From a virus, in the IMG/VR virus record IMGVR_UViG_3300028840_002431, positions 298,240-362,239 of that record: a stretch of 64,000 nt of DNA, one strand, 5' to 3'. Numbering within the stretch: the stretch's first letter is position 1; every line of letters starts with the position of its first letter. Under the pieces are notes generated by a model. That model was not told the origin of the DNA. It searched no databases and saw nothing but the letters and a program-made list of their open reading frames with translations. Both the position numbers and the translations under genes were made by a program. This document shows, in pieces, positions 48,901-57,123 of this stretch.

Positions 48901-50889
48901 CCAATAAATGGGGTGCCCGGTCGGGAAGGGGCCAGAGGTGTTATCCACTACCACCAGTTCGGTGACGACGATTGAGGCCGAGCCGATACCCTTTCTTTCC
49001 CACGGGGCTACCGGGTCAGACTCCGGTAAGTAAACAGGCTGGTAGTTGACGAACTCAGACTCCAACGTGCGAGAAAGAGGCGGGTACGCAATCTTGTGTA
49101 TGGGCGTGTTTAACAACAACAGGTTGGGGTCATTCAAGGCCGTGGAGTACGCTCGTTCATACGCCCTATACTTCAAGTCACGTTGTAGCGGTTGCTCGAT
49201 TCCAGCCCGGATATCCGACGCCACAAAAATGTCCGGCTGGACCAACGTGTTGTTATACCGGTATTTGTGTTGCGTGGTATCTACCGGCCGACCGGCATCC
49301 CGATTCCAATTGTTGAGACGGAATTCCTTGGAGTTCAAACGCCGGAAATCCACCGTTGGATTACAGATCCAACAGTAGTCCACGCTCACCGTGTCCGCTG
49401 GATCTGGAACGGTCGGTAAAACAATCTGGCCCAAGAGGCCGACGACCGCGTCCGGAGTGACCGGAAACCCGTTGATCGTTACCGTAACATCCGACGGATC
49501 ATCGGCTATTTCACCGTCTCTGGGGTCGAAGAGGTCCCAGCTAATCGAACCGCTGGCCGGGTCCGGCACGGTGAAGCTCGCCACCACTTTCACAACTGTG
49601 GCCGAGACACGGGTGACTATTTTGAACGTCCCCGCGTTGAGAGTCGTTCCCGTAAGGGCGATATAAAGACCCACGTGGGACGGGTCGATTATGGCTGTCG
49701 GGAGGGTCAACTGGGTCGCGCTGTCGATGGTGGCTGTAGCGCCCGTCTGGATGGACAAGGCCGGTTTTGTTATCGGACCCTGGTCTGTGAAAACGCTTCG
49801 AGACGTGATAGCCGGACTACCTGTGAAAGCTGCCTGATTCCACGTCGGGTCCAGTGGGTTCCCCGCTATGTCGTGGGGTGTGCTCGTGGCATTGACTGTC
49901 AGCAAATAATCCCCGCTGGAAAGGCCCACCGTCGTGAGCGCCACCTCTACGTCCGACAGGGTTCTGACGGTCTGGACAGCAACAGTAGTGGGTCCAGTAA
50001 TTTCATACTCTCCGGGGTCCAGTAGAACCGAATCGATCCTCATGGGATAGGAGAATGTGGCGACTACCTGACCATCGTCCAAAGGCTCCGCGCCTGTGAC
50101 TCGTGGTTGCGGAGCGCACCCCGTGTACGCCTGAGAGTCGTCGTAGGAGACCCCCAGACGGTCGAAGAGAGCACTGACCTCCAAGGTATAAGGCTCGCCC
50201 CCTGTGTGTCGGGAAGTCGTTAACAGGACCCCTTCTAACCCCTTGGTGTGGACCCATGGGATAGAGCCGTTCCTGGGGTCCTTGATCATCAGATCCTGGT
50301 CCAACTCCAACGAACCGTCGGAGAAAACCGTCACGATCTGGGCAAACTGGATGTTGTTCGCGGCACTTGATAGTGAGATGAAGTCCCCAACCTCGAATGG
50401 CTGGGTTGCGTTCGCTGGTAAAAACCTGCGGGTCGTGGAGTTCGAGTACGCAAGCTCCGCCTGAAAAGATGACGCCCCTTCAGCCGTCGTCTTAGAATCA
50501 ACGACCGGCTCGAAGCTAGAGACGGCCTCGAAAGTAGCCTGTGCGGACTTGAAGAGGCCCGGCGAGGGCGTCATGGAGCTTTCCCCGTCAGCCTCAACAG
50601 CTATCCCACTACCATACAAAACGCCGCTGGCTATCAAGGTGGGCTTCGCGTGTAACGAGGAGGAGCCTACCAGTGCGGCAGCGTTATCGAATAAAGGGCC
50701 GACGAACCCGACCCCAGACTGGACCACCGTGTACCGCAAGTCCACGTCGGAAACGGCGACAGAAACCGCGTCAGCGGAAGGTCGGATCTGGTACGAAGAC
50801 AGATCTAAGGCATCGTGGAAGGAGAGTAAGCTTCCGAACGTTACTTCCAGGCCATTGTCAGTGCAAATTACAAGCATGGGGTGATTCAC
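45913..50889 (-). CDS. Giant multi-domain tail protein with LamG-like modules
   Basis: 1658 aa, GTG at 50889 (an ATG lies 4 codons in). The first ~300 residues are beta-rich, with an Ig/Big_5-like module (VVATFSYPMRIDSVLLDPGEYEI). Later come three or four LamG/concanavalin-like modules, recognised by VTLFIDDS, SYRIFRSRTGNVTVFVNGS and YHDYRLVRDPGSAAIQIFIDS, interspersed with GxYxIxxV transition modules. The last LamG-type module is cut just after IFIDS, lacking the strands seen in the other copies. It is probably a host-binding tail spike or baseplate appendage. Confidence 0.75.
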   Translation of the reverse strand: MNHPMLVICTDNGLEVTFGSLLSFHDALDLSSYQIRPSADAVSVAVSDVDLRYTVVQSGVGFVGPLFDNAAALVGSSSLHAKPTLIASGVLYGSGIAVEADGESSMTPSPGLFKSAQATFEAVSSFEPVVDSKTTAEGASSFQAELAYSNSTTRRFLPANATQPFEVGDFISLSSAANNIQFAQIVTVFSDGSLELDQDLMIKDPRNGSIPWVHTKGLEGVLLTTSRHTGGEPYTLEVSALFDRLGVSYDDSQAYTGCAPQPRVTGAEPLDDGQVVATFSYPMRIDSVLLDPGEYEITGPTTVAVQTVRTLSDVEVALTTVGLSSGDYLLTVNATSTPHDIAGNPLDPTWNQAAFTGSPAITSRSVFTDQGPITKPALSIQTGATATIDSATQLTLPTAIIDPSHVGLYIALTGTTLNAGTFKIVTRVSATVVKVVASFTVPDPASGSISWDLFDPRDGEIADDPSDVTVTINGFPVTPDAVVGLLGQIVLPTVPDPADTVSVDYCWICNPTVDFRRLNSKEFRLNNWNRDAGRPVDTTQHKYRYNNTLVQPDIFVASDIRAGIEQPLQRDLKYRAYERAYSTALNDPNLLLLNTPIHKIAYPPLSRTLESEFVNYQPVYLPESDPVAPWERKGIGSASIVVTELVVVDNTSGPFPTGHPIYWARSIDLTYDHVFAIAWRMMVDAVPTPDGVFTGVACGYSDDDRAVVVGFLDDGAKKIGILKGGSGNDPSAITAWTGGLDSSGAPTNAPIESDWSVLSSYRIFRSRTGNVTVFVNGSVVPVLQVAAEELPYLEELNDPFNELQGAFFGSLSREAESTSTWSFVRYTSIPINPLQTAPSVFVSYEGTTPPEEASQPWTPVGFHGTETITASEFLLLDSTSATDLPSSSAAGLISGDFKGYFRIEPLLSESFNTVLDVNLALYTHTHGITPNALLAAIDDGRRLIQLCFFPDQAAPKFSYGGRAFPEDFAPYLWGKTGGATPTMVGQLLKIDDASTTDGLVYYLDDSEPVGSDNRVVDHTADYIFEFRTQVSSYIPDLAGFAGVMTSVYDSQRAVGMMLEEIAGQRYVTFHSDGVPILGGRFAFDWYDNAFHTYRAVKSTSGNLVSLFIDDSYIGSIPYSDFTVPVFSPSGMVSFGSSTALSVQAESVVTWAYANFWKVNNNVRKFAGIWKGYDSDSLTGYHLPLRITGREAAVNGNTITDVNADFVTAGVLVGDQLVVDDGANKGVYTVASVAPLGDVTKLTISSLFPLQPSEVDYRIVLETDWTTYHKYRIVKAPGGGVTVLLDADTDPWIHADYSSLDLPPSTSGIAWTIANGLPSILWGAFDPTNISQSSWDYVRFGAIRSQTDLGIVPHHMVLNQRNIMASYEHHQTTIPHTHTNFWSESQGIPPQTEPDFLRDPNLVAYTLLNDGTPLVPETQTYEIRNPSPTLVPVSGLNRPEDVLNSQGFLLNESTRKIQIIVPDDVLYNCLKVIETTSGSEDANIAPFSDECQPDWGTIFYQDRVCLSYDGAVLPEDDPTAITPWTRVSDDPTHQFASAFAGILTYGTDGVGTRTTYRNNTPLPDAISLQTEVLFRLKVLQDSTGGLGDSQIRIGFSSPGVTVGLAFVTTPLGERYVLAVDLNSGDVVGGIPFDFYDGSYHDYRLVRDPGSAAIQIFIDS

Positions 50890-50918
50890 TACTTGCTGAG
50901 CTAGAGAATCTTTCTCGA

Positions 50919-51734
50919 TTAGAAGTCATCGGAATGATCCTCCCCGACAACACAACGGTTCGTCTTCTTTCCGAGCCGGTCGCGGTCCCGTATCCCCTGC
51001 CAATAAGAACGGAAGTCATCATAGTAATAGATGCCCATCCTCCACCGCATGGCGTCAAGAACCTTACCGATCGGGTCGTTCGGAAAATACTCGTCTGAGA
51101 AGATGTAACGGATACGAAAGAGCGTGTGTGCCGGGCGCACCAAATCCAATATCTGACGGATAGCCGCGTCAGCGTCGAACACGTCAGGAGGAAAGCCGCC
51201 ACCGGGAGGCACCAAGTAGTCTACGCTGAACCCAAACTGGTCCGAGATGTCATATCCCCCGGCCCCTTGCCGAGTAAGCAAGAAGTTCTCCGTCACGATA
51301 ATGTTCTCGGAAATGAACAACTCCACGGCGTCGCTCATCGACTCAGGAACAGAGCCTTGAAAGTAAATCCGGATAAGGTTCAAAAAGAAGTTTCGGAACT
51401 CCTCGTCTGACCAACCGAGATCGGGCAATTTGCTGTTGACCAAGACCATGTACCCGACGATCGACCAGAGAAAGTCCGACCGAGTTGTCGCGTATTGCCT
51501 ATCCCGATCGATGTCCTCAAGTGCCAACTCTAACCGAGCTATCTCTACCGCCACGGCTTTGAGGGCCTGTGTGTAGTTCGGCCCCTGGACACTCGACAGA
51601 TAGTTAGAAGCGAGCAGATTTAACAGGGTAGTGAATATTGTCTGTGCTCGTTGAATGAGCCGCAGATTATACTCTTTACCTTTCTGCTCGACTGTCGAGT
51701 TGAGACGGTCATCGCCAAAAACGAATCTAGCCAT
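50919..51734 (-). CDS. Baseplate-associated protein, 271 aa
   Basis: ATG at 51734 after GAGGCGG. Mixed helices (RAQTIFTTLLNLLASNYLSSVQG) and a C-terminal region (VRPAHTLFRIRYIFSDEYFPN) of the kind found in tail proteins next to baseplate J in contractile phages (P2 gpI-like position). A Gly-rich hinge is at ~175-185 (YLVPPGGGFPPD). The gene follows the J-like gene by 13 nt, so it probably completes the baseplate wedge. The gpI parallel is positional, not sequence-based. Confidence 0.6.
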   Translation of the reverse strand: MARFVFGDDRLNSTVEQKGKEYNLRLIQRAQTIFTTLLNLLASNYLSSVQGPNYTQALKAVAVEIARLELALEDIDRDRQYATTRSDFLWSIVGYMVLVNSKLPDLGWSDEEFRNFFLNLIRIYFQGSVPESMSDAVELFISENIIVTENFLLTRQGAGGYDISDQFGFSVDYLVPPGGGFPPDVFDADAAIRQILDLVRPAHTLFRIRYIFSDEYFPNDPIGKVLDAMRWRMGIYYYDDFRSYWQGIRDRDRLGKKTNRCVVGEDHSDDF

Positions 51735-51747
51735 TCTTACCGCCTCT

Positions 51748-54700
51748 TCACACTTCCGTGTAAGCTCTGTAGGTTATCGTGAACACTCCCAGATTCAGAG
51801 CCTCCATCGAAGCCACCGTGATGTCGTGGGAGCCAGAGTCTCCTCGAATCACATAACTGATCGCGTACTCATGCTCTTCGGGGTTGTCGGGAGGAGTCCC
51901 AGTCCCCAACAGGGACAGGACCACGTGGTTGGCCGTACGGCGTAAGCGCTCCGCCTCATACTCGTTGGGTAGAAACCCTTCGGCTGCGAGCGTGGCATCG
52001 TCGGAGTACCCCACGATTACCGCGCCACCGGACCCTATGATGTAGGCTTGGTCCTCCGCCGAACATACGAGAGCCAGGGTAGTCGAGAGCGTCATGGCCT
52101 CATCGTCCTGGAACACGCCTTTATGCTCTGTATCCAGACCGCCTCCGTCGGTGGTTGGGTAATTCAGGGCATCCGTCAGGATGTAGGCGAGGTTCCCTCC
52201 AATATCCAGCGACGGGAGCCGAACGTATGTTGAACGTAACCCTTCCCGGAGGCGTTGACTCACATCCTGGTACGCCATCCGAGCCATTGGCAAGACGTTG
52301 AATTGAACGCCCGTGCTGTTGTTGATCGCAGCATCCACGTTCGATTGCGCGGTGTCCTCTCCGATGAGCTTCTTGTTCAGGTCAAGAGAGACGTTGTTCC
52401 GGATAACAGGGTCAGAGTTGTCCTTCGTAGCCCCCTTCTCCAACTGGACGGTCGTCTCGATATCGACGGCGTTGAGGACAGCTTGCTTGACCAGAACGTC
52501 GGCCGTCACATGCCGCTTGTTGTTAACGATGGCCTGTAGCTGTTGGATAAGGTCGTTGATCACGTACGTGACGATGAAGTTCTCGTCGTGGACATAATCC
52601 ACGGACACCTCTTCGCCGTTGGCAATCTGGGAAGCCTCTGTCCGAACTATCCTGGCAGGGGTAGTAGCCGTTCCCTGGACTATGTCATAATCGGGTGCTG
52701 TAGCGCCGGGAGGTTCGTATTCGAGCGTTCGACTCTCGTTGAACACCCGTATTGTAGCAGTGTTGATACCAACACTCCCTAACGGCTCCTGTTCGAATCC
52801 AATGAGAACGTGAAGCTCGTCGTTGACAGTTATTGTGTTCCCACTGGGCACTCCGCCCGACGGAGTGATAGCCACGTAGTTCTGTGCAATTGTGCTCTCG
52901 CCGTCCAGGAGCGGATCGTCGGTTTTGTACAACTGATAGTGAGTGCTTGGGTCCAGCGCACCCGATATCTGTCCCACAACCGACACGACCCGGCGTACTG
53001 GTTGTAAGGTCATGTAGAAGCGGTTCACGACCCGGAACCGGTAATCCGCCTGAATGATATCGTCGATGGCTGTCGCCGGTTGCGGGATACCTGTGTTTAT
53101 CTGGAACGTCTCGTAGTCCAGGATAACAACGCCGGTCAAATCGTAGTCCGTCCCCGTGGTGACGTTCCGAACACCAAGCCCCTGAGACGGATTGTTCAAA
53201 ATCTCGATGATAGGCGTGGTTGGCGTCACACGCGAATCCAAGACACGGAAGATGAGGTTGGTTACGTCTATAATCTGACACTGGGTATCGCGGGCCACGT
53301 CGAAGGTGAAAGCGAACGTGTCCTGAACTTGCCGCTCCTGGACGCCTTGAATCCAAACATCGACCTTACCGCCGATGTGCTTCTTTCGCACCTCATCGTA
53401 GTCACGCATCATGAGGTTGTCGCCGCTCTTGATGATCTTGTTCTTGATGACGCCGATCTTGGCGGCGGCAGTCGCGGCATAACCAGTTTCTGTACCAGTA
53501 TCCACTGACGCGAAAGCCAGTATCGACCGACTGGCCAGGGCGGCGTTGGATTCCCTGTCATCACCAAAAACGGTGGCAGCCTCATTGGTAGCTTGTAGAC
53601 CGCTAACGCCGACCAGGGTCGTGATCGCCCCGGCTGGAACATTGCCCGCCGAGCCAGCGGCTTCCGCCACAATCGAGACTCGTAGCTCGTACCGGCGAGC
53701 GTCGAAGTTGTAATAAGCGTCTGCGTTATCGGCCGGAAGCACAAACGATCCGCCGATTCTGAACCGCTGAGCCGTGACACCGGTCTCTTCGTCGGCCGTG
53801 GAAATAGCAGTAGACCCCGCTGGTACGGTAATATCCTGGGAGGGCCGAGTTGCCGTGTAGAGGGTCAGAGTGCCGGTCGCCTGTCGGCCAGCCAGTCGTG
53901 TTAGATTGACGTTGGCGGCCAACTTATCGAACTGTTGATCGATAAGAGACTGGACCGACGTGTCGTTCGTGTACCCGAGAGCAGCCTTAAGGGCTTGCTT
54001 ATAAGCACTGCTCACAACCGGGTCCGAAGTCCCGTCCCCACTCACATTGTCAATAGCAAGCAGGGTCAGGAAACTCTGGCTCCGGTGAACAAAATCCAGC
54101 AAGAACCAAATGCGCTCAGCTTCCGACGCAAACGGGTCGATGTTTACGTCTCTTGAGACAGAACCAGGAACAAGGGAGATTTCGGCGTTGACCCTGAGGA
54201 CGGCGGCTACATAGTCCGTGACAATCTGGGCTTGCGTACGACCTGGAAGATCTCGAATCGTGGTGTCGATGACCAATGGGGACCCAAGAACCTCCTGCGA
54301 ATATGGTGTTTCCACCTCTGTGTTCGTGGTTGGGTCCCAATAGACACCCGTCACAACATAGTAAAGCGGGGCAGCGTCATCGACACTAATGAACTGATCC
54401 GTATTGATGAAACCAGTCCCTCCTGCGCGACTATGGGTCCATGCGATAAACTCGTCGAACCTGTAGTTCTGAAGAGTGCTCGTGAAACGAAGTCGCCCCG
54501 CCAACTGTTGGTTGTCGTGGAAGGAGTCCATCCGAATTTCTAACTCATTGCCGAACTCGTCTTCTTCCGTAACCCGGATTCGCAGATTCTTGTTGGCACT
54601 CACATCCCATTCGGCCAAGTCCTCGTAGTCCAGGATGTCTGATTCTTCATACTCAATAGGAGTCGTTACCGGTTTCTCGTTAATCCGGTAGTAACCAGAG

Positions 54701-55224
54701 GTTCCAGACGGTTCTACCGACGCATAGAAGTTGAAACCCAAGAACGTGGCCGTGTCAGTGGTAACAATGACGAGATCACCCTCATCGTCCTGGATTACGT
54801 TCTCGATAGGTTGGGGTTTGGCGACGAGAATGTCGATCGTGTCTCTATTCCGATGGACTCTTATTCCCGTGGGAGTCTGTGTTTCTTGAGTGTCCGGCTC
54901 CGCCACCCGTGTCACAACAACCGAAGAAGGTGCCGAAACACTCCCTACAATATCCACAGTCCTGATCAGGATTGTGTTAACGCCAAACTCTATGGGCAGT
55001 CCGGTCGGATAGACCGATAAATTGGGGATCGTGAAGCCTTGTAGAACAAAGCTTACCAAGTCGGGGTCAGATACGAACGGAGCACCGTTCACAGAGATCT
55101 GGATCGAAACCGTTGGGACATCAACGGTACCCTCGATAACGATCGCCTCTTGGTTAGTGGTGAACACAAGGTTAGTGGTGTACCCACTACCGTCTCGAAG
55201 CGCTATTTGTGGAGCCGTTGCCAT
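51748..55224 (-). CDS. Baseplate J-like protein
   Basis: 1158 aa. The Baseplate_J core is at ~440-620: VPAGSTAISTADEETGVTAQRF, then AEAAGSAGNVPAGAITTLVGVSGLQATNEAATVFGDDRESNAALASR, the family's signature strand-loop-strand. The N-terminal ~350 residues are beta domains (APQIALRDGSGYTTNL) that probably contact neighbouring wedge proteins, and the C-terminal ~450 residues contain further beta strands and a helix (LIQQLQAIVNNKR). J-like proteins form the hexagonal wedge of contractile tail baseplates. Its length is greater than P2 J, with extra N-terminal domains. Confidence 0.9.
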   Translation of the reverse strand: MATAPQIALRDGSGYTTNLVFTTNQEAIVIEGTVDVPTVSIQISVNGAPFVSDPDLVSFVLQGFTIPNLSVYPTGLPIEFGVNTILIRTVDIVGSVSAPSSVVVTRVAEPDTQETQTPTGIRVHRNRDTIDILVAKPQPIENVIQDDEGDLVIVTTDTATFLGFNFYASVEPSGTSGYYRINEKPVTTPIEYEESDILDYEDLAEWDVSANKNLRIRVTEEDEFGNELEIRMDSFHDNQQLAGRLRFTSTLQNYRFDEFIAWTHSRAGGTGFINTDQFISVDDAAPLYYVVTGVYWDPTTNTEVETPYSQEVLGSPLVIDTTIRDLPGRTQAQIVTDYVAAVLRVNAEISLVPGSVSRDVNIDPFASEAERIWFLLDFVHRSQSFLTLLAIDNVSGDGTSDPVVSSAYKQALKAALGYTNDTSVQSLIDQQFDKLAANVNLTRLAGRQATGTLTLYTATRPSQDITVPAGSTAISTADEETGVTAQRFRIGGSFVLPADNADAYYNFDARRYELRVSIVAEAAGSAGNVPAGAITTLVGVSGLQATNEAATVFGDDRESNAALASRSILAFASVDTGTETGYAATAAAKIGVIKNKIIKSGDNLMMRDYDEVRKKHIGGKVDVWIQGVQERQVQDTFAFTFDVARDTQCQIIDVTNLIFRVLDSRVTPTTPIIEILNNPSQGLGVRNVTTGTDYDLTGVVILDYETFQINTGIPQPATAIDDIIQADYRFRVVNRFYMTLQPVRRVVSVVGQISGALDPSTHYQLYKTDDPLLDGESTIAQNYVAITPSGGVPSGNTITVNDELHVLIGFEQEPLGSVGINTATIRVFNESRTLEYEPPGATAPDYDIVQGTATTPARIVRTEASQIANGEEVSVDYVHDENFIVTYVINDLIQQLQAIVNNKRHVTADVLVKQAVLNAVDIETTVQLEKGATKDNSDPVIRNNVSLDLNKKLIGEDTAQSNVDAAINNSTGVQFNVLPMARMAYQDVSQRLREGLRSTYVRLPSLDIGGNLAYILTDALNYPTTDGGGLDTEHKGVFQDDEAMTLSTTLALVCSAEDQAYIIGSGGAVIVGYSDDATLAAEGFLPNEYEAERLRRTANHVVLSLLGTGTPPDNPEEHEYAISYVIRGDSGSHDITVASMEALNLGVFTITYRAYTEV

Positions 55225-55227
55225 ACT

Positions 55228-56361
55228 CTAACCCGATAAGACCGTCCCGCTTAGTGATTGCCGGATAGTTCCGCCTGTTGTGTCTGGGAGTTCCAAAGCC
55301 TCTGGCAACTGCAAGCCACGAGTGAGTTGGATAGGTTCACTAGAACGATTTTGAACAGTACATGTGACGAAAACAACAGTCGGGTCCTGGGTGCTTTGTT
55401 CTAACACCACCGACAAAAGCCTGAACGGAAACTCCCTGTCCGTCACGGTTTGCCCGACATTTTCTTCTTGCTGCCTCTTGATAGACTGCCAACGGTTGAA
55501 AGCTTGGTACAAATCCGCTGTGATAATGTTCTGGGTGAAACCGCCCGCTGCCATCTTCTTGCCTATAGACTCGATGAGTTGAGTCCCGTACCACGTGTGC
55601 AGAGGGTTGCTCCCCTGTATCGTGTAAAAGTCTTTCTGTAGCTCTTGGATGAGCAAAGCCTCATCCCGAAGCTCGATGATCTTGCCATTCCTGTCATAAC
55701 GCCAGTCGTGCTCGACGCCGACGCCACCACACCGCCGACATTCTTCGCGGATCGTAACATACGAGATCTCAACGAAGTCGGAGCCGCTCCGTAGGGGTTC
55801 GTCGAAGATAACCAAACGAGTAGGACGATCCTCAAGGGTTGTGGGATCGCCAACAAGAGTCCACCCCGGAACAAGTTGTTGGCCACGGTAATTCCGGTGT
55901 GCCTGGAACCCGAAGACGCTGGCTGCCGTGCTCGTGCTCTCTATGAAAAAACTGTTGGCCGGACCACTTTCCAGGGTGGATAGCGCCAACCGCTCATTCA
56001 CCACGGAAAAGGTAATACCTCGAACCTGCCGATTCAGGAGCGCCGCCACCCGAGCAGCGTCCATACGATCCAAAGCGGGAAGAACGGCTGTCTGGACACT
56101 TCCCTGGTTCACCGATATGTCCAATGTGTCATCAACCCCAGTCGTGACGCTAAAAGGACCTCTCTTGGTGCCCGAAGTCTTGGCCGGGAGGGAGACACCC
56201 TCCGATGGCACCGAAACCTCGTTATTTAACAAGACTTTGACGGACGTTGTAGATGAAATCGGCCGTATTGGGCGAACAGTCTGTCGGTCGTCGGCTACGA
56301 ACAGCGCCTCTTCGACCACCTCGTGTGGGCACACCTGATCTATTTGCAAGTCAAAAGACAT
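55228..56361 (-). CDS. Baseplate protein with gp25-like region
   Basis: 377 aa. An N-terminal beta region (to ~200) is followed by CRRCGGVGVEHDW with a CxxC, then a segment at ~245-330 (SNPLHTWYGTQLIESIG, ITADLYQAFNRWQSIKRQQEE) similar to T4 gp25/P2 W-type proteins, where NP.H..YG..L...IG is common. It lies just upstream of the J gene as gp25-like proteins do. AAGGCG precedes ATG. The gp25-like assignment is moderate; the CxxC pair is unusual for this family. Confidence 0.55.
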   Translation of the reverse strand: MSFDLQIDQVCPHEVVEEALFVADDRQTVRPIRPISSTTSVKVLLNNEVSVPSEGVSLPAKTSGTKRGPFSVTTGVDDTLDISVNQGSVQTAVLPALDRMDAARVAALLNRQVRGITFSVVNERLALSTLESGPANSFFIESTSTAASVFGFQAHRNYRGQQLVPGWTLVGDPTTLEDRPTRLVIFDEPLRSGSDFVEISYVTIREECRRCGGVGVEHDWRYDRNGKIIELRDEALLIQELQKDFYTIQGSNPLHTWYGTQLIESIGKKMAAGGFTQNIITADLYQAFNRWQSIKRQQEENVGQTVTDREFPFRLLSVVLEQSTQDPTVVFVTCTVQNRSSEPIQLTRGLQLPEALELPDTTGGTIRQSLSGTVLSG

Positions 56362-56362
56362 G

Positions 56363-57097
56363 TTACGCCTTCGGCTTGACGGCCCCGTCCAAGGTCCGCT
56401 CGTAAGAAACAGGATCGCCGCGTTCCGGCCCTGGCATATACCCAGCTACAGGGGCGCGGGCGAGCTTACCGTGCGGATCTGGGTCCGCCTTATCGTTCGT
56501 GATCGCCATGTATTGCCGATCATTGGCTAGAGCCTCGATTTCACTAATGTAGAAGGCCAAGGACCCGTCAGTCTCAACACTCTCCTTGAGTAGCCTCAAC
56601 TCGCTGATTTCGGCTTCTAACTGATCGGCGTAATCCAAGGCCCGTTGGATCTTACGCTCTAGGGCCTCCCTCCTCCTGTGGAGGTCCTCACCGACCCAGT
56701 GACGCATCTTTTGGATCAGGAGAGCCGATTCGGCGTCAGACATGCCCAAAACACTAAGAACTTCACCATTGCTCATGAGTTGCGCCGGTTTTGTCTCGTC
56801 CCCGGCAAGCTGGTAGACAGGTTGCTTCTTGCTCCGGACCTGTAAATCGAATTCGACCTCGCCTCCAAGGGCCTCGTAAACCCCAAACAATTTCCCCACA
56901 TATGTGGTGGGCGGGTCGCCAGCGTAAGCCGACGGGACGCCTCCGTCATCAAACGCAAAGGCCAAGTTGCCTATCCGGTCTCGCTCAGACTCCAGGTGTA
57001 CGATCCGAGCGTCAATAAGCTGTACCTGATCCTGTACATACTTCTTGAACCGCTCGAACTGACTGGCCGTAAACGTACCGTTAAAATCAAAAGACAC
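56363..57097 (-). CDS. Coiled-coil baseplate-region protein
   Basis: 244 aa from GTG with GGAGG 5 nt upstream. Residues ~10-45 and ~135-185 are predicted coiled coils (VQDQVQLIDARIVHLESERDR; REALERKIQRALDYADQLEAEISELRLL), with a small beta segment between. No known family. It lies in the baseplate block and may trimerise or scaffold assembly. Confidence 0.65.
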   Translation of the reverse strand: MSFDFNGTFTASQFERFKKYVQDQVQLIDARIVHLESERDRIGNLAFAFDDGGVPSAYAGDPPTTYVGKLFGVYEALGGEVEFDLQVRSKKQPVYQLAGDETKPAQLMSNGEVLSVLGMSDAESALLIQKMRHWVGEDLHRRREALERKIQRALDYADQLEAEISELRLLKESVETDGSLAFYISEIEALANDRQYMAITNDKADPDPHGKLARAPVAGYMPGPERGDPVSYERTLDGAVKPKA

Positions 57098-57123
57098 TTA
57101 CGCCTCCACGTTATACGGCACCA

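Noticed and set aside
52685-53356. 223-codon alternate minus-strand frame inside the baseplate J gene
   Set aside because: Overlaps a clear Baseplate_J coding frame; its composition is not protein-like.
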